Below, one piece after another: positions 1 to 6,456 of a stretch of 14,284 nucleotides of DNA. The stretch spans positions 1-14,284 of the forward strand of contig JBBRMY010000058.1 in assembly GCA_038230595.1 (NCBI GenBank), written 5' to 3'. A model generated the notes under the pieces. It was not told the DNA's origin and ran no database searches. It was given only the letters and a program-made list of their open reading frames with translations. Source of the stretch: JBBRMY01 sp038230595 (GTDB lineage: Bacteria > Bacteroidota > Ignavibacteria > Tepidaquicellales > Tepidaquicellaceae). How positions within the stretch are numbered: the first letter of the stretch is position 1; each line of letters begins with the position of its first letter. A program made the translations under genes and the position numbers.

Positions 1-156
1 ACCAAGATGCTCTGTAAGTTCTGCATCCAGCATTCCTTCAAGAGCGTTCTTCATTAATTTCTTTATCGCTCCGTCCGGTCCCATCAGGTCTGCATAAGTC
101 TTTGCTGTGCTTAGATCTGCTTGAAGCTGTTCAATTAGTTCGGGGGTTAACTGCAT
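1..156 (-). CDS. IS256-family transposase, N-terminal 52 codons (runs off window)
   Basis: A DDE transposase of the mutator/IS256 family, which mobilises its element by a copy-out/paste-in route. The visible protein begins MQLTPELIEQLQADLSTAK and continues through a TYADLMGPDG segment to an AELTEHLG motif at about residues 45-52. That tract, ELTEHLG(Y), is a hallmark of the family's N-terminus. The start ATG (156-154) is supported by a strong Shine-Dalgarno, AAGGAGA at 171-165, 8 nt upstream. This is notable because the host genes around it lack such a site, which fits recent acquisition. The DDE catalytic domain is outside the window, so activity cannot be assessed. Confidence 0.9.
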   Translation of the reverse strand, partial: MQLTPELIEQLQADLSTAKTYADLMGPDGAIKKLMKNALEGMLDAELTEHLG

Positions 157-210
157 GGTGTGTGTCTCCTTTGTATTTGATTAATAAATATAATTCTTTT
201 ATTTAATCAT

Positions 211-234
211 TTACACAAAATTCTTTACACACCC
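211..234. repeat. IS256-element terminal inverted repeat
   Basis: The 24 bp here, read on the minus strand, start GGGTGTGTAAAGAATTTTG and end TGTAA. They carry two related GTGTAAA-like words, as in transposase-bound ends of IS256 elements. The repeat lies about 55 nt upstream of the transposase start. The exact outer boundary (234) is inferred from the GGGT start, because the partner repeat is outside the window. Confidence 0.7.
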
Positions 235-411
235 TTTTTTTCAGGGATATCTTCATGTTTTCCATTTTTGTTTTTTTTGTAGCAATAAGATTCAAACTCA
301 TATTATTCAATTTTATTTATCGGGTCAAATTACTATTTAATATTTGATAATTATGAATATGTAACTTAATTCAATTTCATTTTTGCATCGTTATTTCTAT
401 TTTGTTGAAAT

Positions 412-2067
412 ATGGCAAAGATCATTAAGCAAAACAGAGAATTCAAAGGCTCTGATAAAACATTACACTCTAAAAATATAACCTCACAATCAGCTTTTGT
501 TGATATCGATGTGTATTTAAGAAAATACATGTGGGTTGTAATTCCGGTTCTAACGCTTCTTTATTTCCTTTTCAGCCGCATCTCTACTGGATTCTATCAG
601 GATGACGAATTAGGACATTTCACAAATATGAAGGACTTCTGGTTTGACCCTGGTCAGATCATAAGTAACTGGGCTAAACCGGGCTGGAAAATAGTTCTTG
701 TTCTGCCTTCATTACTTGGATATGATTTCGTGCTTTTCTTTAATTCACTTATTTCTGCTCTCACAGTTTTTGTTACTATCCGTCTGGCATACAAACTGAA
801 TTTAAAAAATGCATCAATTATTGCAATCTTCTTAGGATTGCAGCCGATTTTCTTTCAGCTGGCTTTCAGATCATATGCCGAGATATATACTGGACTAATT
901 TTCATTCTCATCTGCTATACATTTTATACTGAACGGTATAATTTATCAATGCTGCTTTTCGGATACCTCTTTCTTTTGCGGCAGGAAACTGCACTGATAG
1001 CAATTATGGTGGCTATATATCTGATAGTAAAAAAGAAAAAATTTATTCCAATACTTTTTGTAATTGTATTCCCACTATTACTTCAGATCGTCGGTATGAT
1101 AAAAAACAACGGCGATATGATGTGGATGGTAAGAGATATCGGGAATCTTCAGGCGATGGATTTTAACAAGGGTACTGACAGAGGATTCTTCTTTTATTTT
1201 ACCAATTATATTTTTATAATCGGTCCTGTAAGTCTTGGATTCTTTCTTCTCGGTTATTTTTCATTCATGTATAAAGATAGTGTTAAAAGTCATTACTTTG
1301 AAAAGCATGCAATTCTCTATATAACTTTTACTGCTTACTTTATAATTCAGTGCGGACTTGTAATGCAGGGAACGAATGCTGGTCTGCTACGTTATATGCT
1401 TCCTGTAAGTCCTATGGCTGCAATATTTGCCTGCATTGGCTTGAACAATATTTTAAATCCGAAAGACAGGAATCTTCATCTTACAGTTCTGCTGGTGATA
1501 TCTGTTCTTAGCCTGTTGCTAATGTCGAAAGATACTAATAACTGGGTTATGACAGATCAGTCTGAATTCCTGAAATTCGGAATTCTTACTCTCCTAACTC
1601 TGGTATATGTATTTAATATTTATATGAATAAAAGAGGGGGCTCAAATCAGCTTCTGATAATTTTTATTTTTGTTTTAAGCATTCTGTATATCTATCAGAA
1701 GGTAGAGCCTTTAAAGGAATCACCGGAAAATCTGCAAGTGAAGGAAATCTCAAACTGGTATTCGCACAGCGAATATAAAGATAAGAACCTTCTATACTCA
1801 CATACAAATCTAACGTTCTATGATTACATTGCTGGTTTTTATAAAATAAATAAAACTGCAATGACTCTTCAGAATCTGAAGGAAGCGCCGGTTGGTTCGA
1901 TATGCATATGGGATTCTCATTACAGTTATAATCCGAAATATGAAGCACGAAATACTCAGCTCGATTACTTTAAGAATAATCCTGATTATAAGCTTGTAAA
2001 AGAATTTGTAACACCGGATAAAAAAAGCTTTTATGCTGCAGTATTTGAAAAAGTTGCGAATAATTAA
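412..2067 (+). CDS. GT-C fold membrane glycosyltransferase (ArnT/GT39/GT83-like)
   Basis: A 551-residue polytopic membrane protein, probably transferring a sugar from a polyprenyl-phosphate donor to an acceptor on the outer face of the inner membrane. Seen: a charged N-terminal tail of about 38 residues; a first membrane helix at about 40-56; right after it the acidic motif FYQDDELGHF (Asp64, Asp65, Glu66), placed as in the first external loop of GT-C enzymes, where the acidic residue is catalytic; then roughly ten further hydrophobic segments to about residue 430; then a soluble tail of about 115 residues. ArnT and related enzymes have similar size and layout. No Shine-Dalgarno precedes the ATG. 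It is the first gene of a five-gene operon, with the next start 12 nt after its stop. The sugar and acceptor (lipid A, O-antigen, protein) cannot be read from sequence. Confidence 0.8.
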   Translation: MAKIIKQNREFKGSDKTLHSKNITSQSAFVDIDVYLRKYMWVVIPVLTLLYFLFSRISTGFYQDDELGHFTNMKDFWFDPGQIISNWAKPGWKIVLVLPSLLGYDFVLFFNSLISALTVFVTIRLAYKLNLKNASIIAIFLGLQPIFFQLAFRSYAEIYTGLIFILICYTFYTERYNLSMLLFGYLFLLRQETALIAIMVAIYLIVKKKKFIPILFVIVFPLLLQIVGMIKNNGDMMWMVRDIGNLQAMDFNKGTDRGFFFYFTNYIFIIGPVSLGFFLLGYFSFMYKDSVKSHYFEKHAILYITFTAYFIIQCGLVMQGTNAGLLRYMLPVSPMAAIFACIGLNNILNPKDRNLHLTVLLVISVLSLLLMSKDTNNWVMTDQSEFLKFGILTLLTLVYVFNIYMNKRGGSNQLLIIFIFVLSILYIYQKVEPLKESPENLQVKEISNWYSHSEYKDKNLLYSHTNLTFYDYIAGFYKINKTAMTLQNLKEAPVGSICIWDSHYSYNPKYEARNTQLDYFKNNPDYKLVKEFVTPDKKSFYAAVFEKVANN

Positions 2068-2079
2068 TCAGTCCTGATA

Positions 2080-3075
2080 TTGAAATTTCAAAATAAGTTC
2101 TTAGGTAAAAAAATTCTTGTCACAGGCGGCTTAGGTTTTATCGGCAGCTCTCTTGTAATTCGCCTTATCAATGAGGGTGCTGATGTAACTATCATTGATG
2201 CAATGATACCTGAGTACGGAGGAAATCTTTTTAATATTGACCCGGTAAAGCAAAAAGTTAAGATCAATATTGGAGATATCCGTGATGAAAAAGTAATGTC
2301 ACAGCTTGTAAAAGGCATGGATTATATATTCCATCTGGCAGGTCAGGTATCCCATGTTAAAAGTCTGACCGATCCTTTCCCCGATATAGATATAAATATA
2401 AAAGGTACTGCAATACTTCTGGAATCATGCAAGAAATTTAATAAAGATGTTAAGATCATAAGAGCAGGAACAAGAGGGCAGTATGGAAATGCAAAACTAT
2501 TACCGGTTAATGAAGAAGCTCCAACTAATCCTAAAGGGATCTATGAGATCTCACAGCTGACAGCAGAAAAAATGATGTCTGTTTATAATGAAATTCATGG
2601 AATTAAAAGCGTTCAGCTTCGGCTGACAAATATTTATGGACCTCGTTCGCAGATGAAAAGCTCTCACTTCGGTGTTGTGAACTGGTTTATCAGGCTTGCA
2701 ATGGATGGTGAAATGATAAAAGTCTTTGGCGACGGGAAGATAAAAAGGGATTTTGTGTATATTGATGACTGCATTGATGCAATGATCGTAACAGCATTAG
2801 AAGAAAAATGCATTGGAGAAATATTTAATGTTGGCAATGATAAGCCTACTAATTTTCTTGAGCTTGTTGAAGTGCTGTGTGAACTAAGAAAAGATTGTAA
2901 ATGGGAATATGCACCTTTCTCCCCTGAAAGAGCTGCACAAGAGCCGGGAGATTTTTATTCTGATATATCCAAAATAAGAAAGTTCACTGGATGGGAACCG
3001 GATACAGGATTAAAAGAAGGAGTGCAAAAATCGATAGATTTTTATTCCAAGCATAAGAGCCAATATTGGAACTGA
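2080..3075 (+). CDS. NAD(P)-dependent epimerase/dehydratase (extended SDR) with Lys-to-Gln at the YxxxK motif
   Basis: Predicted sugar-nucleotide epimerase, dehydratase or reductase, 331 aa, the usual length for extended SDRs. Seen: the Rossmann motif VTGGLGFIGSSL at residues 15-26; an acidic residue after beta-2 (IIDA), typical of NAD use; HLAGQVSH in the NNAG-like position; AGTRGQYG with Thr131 at the catalytic Ser/Thr position and the usual YG; Tyr155 of the active site; RLTNIYGPR; and RDFVYIDDCIDA toward the C-terminus. The motif that should read YxxxK is Y155-E-I-S-Q159, so the catalytic lysine is glutamine. The codon is clearly CAG. The enzyme may use another residue or belong to a subfamily with altered chemistry. 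The start is TTG, 12 nt after the upstream stop; no nearby ATG suits. It overlaps the next gene by 10 nt. The substrate is not determinable. Confidence 0.88.
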   Translation: MKFQNKFLGKKILVTGGLGFIGSSLVIRLINEGADVTIIDAMIPEYGGNLFNIDPVKQKVKINIGDIRDEKVMSQLVKGMDYIFHLAGQVSHVKSLTDPFPDIDINIKGTAILLESCKKFNKDVKIIRAGTRGQYGNAKLLPVNEEAPTNPKGIYEISQLTAEKMMSVYNEIHGIKSVQLRLTNIYGPRSQMKSSHFGVVNWFIRLAMDGEMIKVFGDGKIKRDFVYIDDCIDAMIVTALEEKCIGEIFNVGNDKPTNFLELVEVLCELRKDCKWEYAPFSPERAAQEPGDFYSDISKIRKFTGWEPDTGLKEGVQKSIDFYSKHKSQYWN

Positions 3076-3545
3076 CAATAAGAAAATATGATACCGGTGA
3101 TATAGATGATATTGCAGAAATGCAGAAAAGCATGAATGAATATCATCTTCAGTATGATGAAGAATTTTATATGGCATCAGCAAATGCTTCCCATGAATTC
3201 CCCGCTTATCTCAGAAAAAAGTTTGAAGATAAAAACTTTAATCTTTTAATTGCTGATATAAAAGGTAAGGCGGTTGGATATGTAATGGGATGGCTTGAAG
3301 AAAGACCGCCTATTTATGAAAAGAAAAAGGTCGCATACCTTTCAAATATTTTTGTGAAGGAAGAGTTCAGAAATTCAGGTGCGGGGAAAAAGCTTTATGA
3401 AGAAATGGAAAAGTGGTATGTATCATGCAAAGTAGATTTCATCGAGATAAAAGCCGATGCAAGAAATAAGGAAACTATAGAGAAATTCAGAAAGAGGGGA
3501 TTTGAAGACCTGTCCATTACATTTTATAAAAAAGTAAATAAATGA
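3066..3545 (+). CDS. GNAT-family N-acetyltransferase
   Basis: A 159-residue acetyl-CoA-dependent N-acetyltransferase. Seen: beta-1 segment ELTIRKYDTGDIDDI; the beta-4/alpha-3 core YLSNIFVKEEFRNSGAGKKL with the acetyl-CoA pyrophosphate-binding motif R102-NSGAG-107; and the C-terminal NKETIEKFRKRGFED segment (about 134-148), where GNATs usually place the alpha-4 helix before beta-6/7. The start is TTG, inside the last codons of the SDR gene (10-nt overlap). The stop overlaps the aminotransferase start (ATGA), so translational coupling is likely. Lying between a sugar-nucleotide SDR and an aminotransferase, it probably acetylates the amino group of the sugar made there, as WecD or PseH do in other pathways. 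That role is inferred from context; ribosomal-protein or amino-acid acetylation is not excluded. Confidence 0.85.
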   Translation: MELTIRKYDTGDIDDIAEMQKSMNEYHLQYDEEFYMASANASHEFPAYLRKKFEDKNFNLLIADIKGKAVGYVMGWLEERPPIYEKKKVAYLSNIFVKEEFRNSGAGKKLYEEMEKWYVSCKVDFIEIKADARNKETIEKFRKRGFEDLSITFYKKVNK

Positions 3546-4648
3546 AAGTAAGCTTCGGAGATCTTTCCAGGGAATACAATGAAATTTCCGGACCGGTAAA
3601 TAAAGCCATAAGCAAAGTTCTTGAAAGCGGATGGTTTGTATTAGGCGATCAGCTTGCAGAGTTTGAAAAAACTTTTGCTTCTTATATAGGAACAAATTAT
3701 TGTGTTGGCTGTGCAAACGGTACAGATGCTATAACTCTGGCATTACTTGCTCTTGGAGTTGAATATGGTGATGAAGTAATTACCCAGGTTAATACTTGTA
3801 TACCAACAATATCCGGTATTGTTAACAGCGGAACTGTTCCCGTTTTCTGTGATGTTTTAGATGATACGCTGATGATGGATAGTAAAGATGCAGCATCGCA
3901 AATAACATCGAAGACAAAGGCAATAATTCCTGTGAATCTTTACGGAGCATCGTGCGACTTTGATCAGCTAAAAGCAGTTTCGGAAAAATTTAATATTCCA
4001 TTGATCGAAGACTGTGCGCAATCAGTAGGATCGGAATTCAATGGGAAAAAGACCGGAACATTCGGTGTCATGGGCTGCTTCAGCTTTTATCCAAGTAAAA
4101 ACCTTGGTGCTTACGGAGATGGTGGTGCAGTAACAACTGACAGTGAAGAATATTACAAAAAGCTTTTAATGCTGAGAAATTATGGACAGGAAGTTCGTTA
4201 TTATCATTCAACCTTTGGAATTAACTCAAGGCTTGATGAAATACAGGCAGCTATTCTAAGTACAAAGATGAAATATCTTGCCGAATGGACAAAACGCCGC
4301 CGGGAAATTGCAATGATGTATAATGAAGGATTTAAAAACACTAATGCGATAACTACAGTAAGAGTATCTGATAAAGTTGAGAGTGTTTATCATTTGTACG
4401 TAATTAAGATCAGGAACAGGGAAGAGCTTCAGAAGCATCTGACATCAAAAAATATTCAGACACTTATTCATTATCCTATTCCATGTCATCTGCAAAAAGC
4501 TTATGCATATTTAGGGTTTAAAGAGGGTGATTTTAAAGTTGCTGAAAAAAATGCCGGTGAAATACTTAGCCTCCCAATTTATCCGCAGCTGAAGGATTCT
4601 GAAATTGAATTTGTCATAAAAACTATAAACGATTTTTATGCAGGATAA
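3542..4648 (+). CDS. DegT/DnrJ/EryC1/StrS-family PLP-dependent sugar aminotransferase
   Basis: A 368-residue aminotransferase that should convert a keto nucleotide-sugar to an amino sugar, using PLP and usually glutamate. Seen: N-terminal FGDLSREYNEI typical of the family; CANGTDAITLAL (PLP phosphate-binding turn); VNLYGASCDFDQL; EDCAQSVGSEFNGKKTGTFG (the Asp that pairs with the PLP pyridine nitrogen); and the internal-aldimine lysine K186 in SFYPSKNLGAYGDGG. Family features at the end include NSRLDEIQAAIL and HYPIPCHLQKAY. The ANGTDA turn and VLESGWFVLG start resemble the 3-aminotransferases (DesV/QdtB/FdtB-like) more than ArnB by eye, which would suggest a 3-amino-3,6-dideoxyhexose; this is a tentative reading. 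It overlaps the upstream gene by 4 nt and the downstream gene by 11 nt. Confidence 0.93.
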   Translation: MKVSFGDLSREYNEISGPVNKAISKVLESGWFVLGDQLAEFEKTFASYIGTNYCVGCANGTDAITLALLALGVEYGDEVITQVNTCIPTISGIVNSGTVPVFCDVLDDTLMMDSKDAASQITSKTKAIIPVNLYGASCDFDQLKAVSEKFNIPLIEDCAQSVGSEFNGKKTGTFGVMGCFSFYPSKNLGAYGDGGAVTTDSEEYYKKLLMLRNYGQEVRYYHSTFGINSRLDEIQAAILSTKMKYLAEWTKRRREIAMMYNEGFKNTNAITTVRVSDKVESVYHLYVIKIRNREELQKHLTSKNIQTLIHYPIPCHLQKAYAYLGFKEGDFKVAEKNAGEILSLPIYPQLKDSEIEFVIKTINDFYAG

Positions 4649-5603
4649 TCCAGTAAGTAAAAAAATGATCTCTATCATTGTACCTGTTTATTTCAATGAA
4701 GGAAGTCTGTCTGTTTTATGCAAAAAATTTGAGGAAGTAGCTCAGAATAATTCTTCATATAATTTCGAGTTTATTTTTGTTGATGACTATTCAAAGGACA
4801 GGTCTTATGAAATATTGTATCAGTACTATCTTACTTCTGCATTCACTGTAAAGTTAATAAAGCTTTCAAAAAATCACGGCTCGTTTACAGCATGTCTTGC
4901 CGGTCTAACAAAAAGTTCAGGCAATGCTTCAGTGATAATTGCAGCTGATCTTCAGGATCCTCCTGAAATGATCACTGACATGATAAAAAAATGGGAAGAA
5001 GGAAACCTTGTAGTTATGGCAGCAAGGAATTCTCGGGAAGACCCTGCAATGTCAAAATTCTTTTCAAAGATCTACTATAAGATACTAAGGAAGTTCGCTC
5101 TAAAAGATATGCCTGAAGGCGGATTTGATTTTGTAATGCTTGACAGAAAAGTTGTTGATATTATCACAGAGATAAAGGAAAAAAATACATCTCTGATGGG
5201 ACTTGTCCTATGGGCAGGATTCAAGCGAACGATTTTATATTACGACCGCAAAGCAAGAGAGCATGGAAAATCAATGTGGACATTCACAAAAAAGCTGAAA
5301 TATTTTGTTGATTCATTTGTTGCATTTTCGTTCGTACCTATAAGGCTTGCAACATTATTCGGATTTATAGTTTCAGTTTTGGGATTTCTATATGCGTTAT
5401 ATATTATATACGATAAGTTTGTAAACAAAAATCTGATACAGGGAATAGCTGCCTTGATCGTGATTATTCTTTTCATGGGTGGTATTCAGCTGATAATGCT
5501 GGGGATTTTTGGAGAGTATTTATGGAGAATTCTGGACGAAACAAGAAAGCGCCCGACATTTATAATTGATACATATCTGGATAACAAAGAGAAAAAGGAG
5601 TAA
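4638..5603 (+). CDS. GT2 polyprenyl-phosphate glycosyltransferase (GtrB/ArnC/DPM1-like)
   Basis: A 321-residue inner-membrane enzyme expected to move a sugar from a nucleotide donor to undecaprenyl phosphate on the cytoplasmic face. Seen: the GT-A start ISIIVPVYFNEGS; VDDYSKD with Asp49/Asp50; the family signature AADLQDPPEM (DLQDP at 104-108); a basic REHGKSMW stretch at 207-214; and two C-terminal membrane helices at about 236-259 and 268-293, followed by GEYLWRILDETRKRP, a conserved end in GtrB/ArnC proteins. Start: ATG inside the end of the aminotransferase gene (11-nt overlap). Met10 (ATG at 4665) just before the GT-A fold is an alternative. As last gene of the operon it would supply the lipid-linked donor for the GT-C transferase at 412-2067. 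Confidence 0.92.
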   Translation: MQDNPVSKKMISIIVPVYFNEGSLSVLCKKFEEVAQNNSSYNFEFIFVDDYSKDRSYEILYQYYLTSAFTVKLIKLSKNHGSFTACLAGLTKSSGNASVIIAADLQDPPEMITDMIKKWEEGNLVVMAARNSREDPAMSKFFSKIYYKILRKFALKDMPEGGFDFVMLDRKVVDIITEIKEKNTSLMGLVLWAGFKRTILYYDRKAREHGKSMWTFTKKLKYFVDSFVAFSFVPIRLATLFGFIVSVLGFLYALYIIYDKFVNKNLIQGIAALIVIILFMGGIQLIMLGIFGEYLWRILDETRKRPTFIIDTYLDNKEKKE

Positions 5604-5609
5604 TCTAGT

Positions 5610-6452
5610 TCACCTCACACCCTTCACCGCATCCACCACCCTCATAGCTCTTTTAGTTTCTGCTACGTCATGTGTCCTGACAATACTAACTCCGTTTATG
5701 ACCGAATATGCCGCTGAAGCTATGGAACCTTCAAGCCTTTCTTCCATAGGTGTCGGATGAATTTTATTCATAAAGCTTTTTCTCGACGTTCCAATCAATA
5801 CCGGAAATCCTATTGTGCAAAGTGCAGAAATGTTTTTAATTAACTTCAGATTATGATCCAGATTTTTTCCAAAGCCGATCCCCGGATCTAAAATTATCTG
5901 TCTGATACCTGCATTCATCGCAATTGAAGCAGATTCTTTCAGGCACTGTGAGACTTCATAAATAACATCATCATACTTAGGATCTTGCTGCATATCTTTC
6001 GGAGTGCCCTGTATATGCATGAGTACACAGCTTGCATTATATTTTGAAATAACATCAGCCATCACTTTATCAAACCTGCATCCGCTTATATCATTCACGA
6101 TGACTGCTCCTTCTTTCAAAGCTTCTTCTGCAACAATGCTTTTATATGTATCGATCGAAATAGGAAGATCGCAATTCTTCTTTAAGATCTTTATAACAGG
6201 AATTACTCTGCTAAGCTCTTCATCTATGGAAATTGTTTCAGCACCCGGACGGGTTGATTCACCTCCGATATCAAAAAAATCAGCACCGTCAGACTGCATT
6301 TTAAGTGCATCTGCTAATATTTTTTCAGAATTTAAATTAGTGCTGAAGTATTTTCCGCCATCGGAAAAAGAGTCAGGAGTGATGTTGAATATCCCCATGA
6401 TGAAAGTCCGGGATGATAGGTCATATTGTTTGTTACCGAAAGTATATACCAT
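5610..6452 (-). CDS. folP: Dihydropteroate synthase
   Basis: Condenses p-aminobenzoate with 6-hydroxymethyl-dihydropterin pyrophosphate in folate synthesis; cytoplasmic and the target of sulfonamides. All family blocks are visible: MGIFNITPDSFSDGG near the N-terminus, FDIGGESTRPGAE, ISIDTYK, VNDISG, VLMHIQGTPKDMQ, ILDPGIGFGKN, LIGTSRKSF and a final VRTHDV (usually RVHDV). I chose the ATG at 6452-6450 (280 aa), which starts 4 nt beyond the metG stop and gives the usual short lead before MGI. An upstream in-frame ATG at 6494 would add 14 residues and overlap metG by 38 nt; it cannot be excluded. No Shine-Dalgarno at either. Last gene of the minus-strand cluster, so it depends on the metG transcript. 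Its 3' end lies 6 nt from the stop of the convergent glycosyltransferase gene. Confidence 0.96.
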   Translation of the reverse strand: MVYTFGNKQYDLSSRTFIMGIFNITPDSFSDGGKYFSTNLNSEKILADALKMQSDGADFFDIGGESTRPGAETISIDEELSRVIPVIKILKKNCDLPISIDTYKSIVAEEALKEGAVIVNDISGCRFDKVMADVISKYNASCVLMHIQGTPKDMQQDPKYDDVIYEVSQCLKESASIAMNAGIRQIILDPGIGFGKNLDHNLKLIKNISALCTIGFPVLIGTSRKSFMNKIHPTPMEERLEGSIASAAYSVINGVSIVRTHDVAETKRAMRVVDAVKGVR

Positions 6453-6456
6453 ATTA

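Larger units (their letters stand above)
1..234 (-). mobile_element. IS256-family insertion sequence, one end only
   Basis: The segment from the window edge to about 234 is the transposase-start end of an IS256 (mutator) family element. Seen: the N-terminus of an IS256-type transposase reading leftwards, followed upstream by a terminal-repeat-like sequence that, read from the outside, begins GGGTGTGTAAAG and lies at 211-234. IS256 elements commonly begin with a GGGTGT-type end. The other end and most of the transposase lie outside the window, so intactness cannot be judged. A target-site duplication, expected as 8-9 bp directly beyond 234, cannot be tested because the second copy is not visible. 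Confidence 0.85.

Noticed and set aside
344..372. A candidate promoter for the glycosylation operon, TTGATA at 344-349.
   Set aside because: The hexamer at the expected distance (TAATTC) is a poor -10, so I did not annotate it.
235..411. The gap between the IS end and the GT-C gene.
   Set aside because: I searched for an ORF, hairpin or operator in these 177 AT-rich nt and found nothing I can support.
1664..1948. Minus-strand open frame of 94 codons inside the GT-C gene.
   Set aside because: It is antisense to the soluble tail of a coherent membrane protein and has no domain or start signal.
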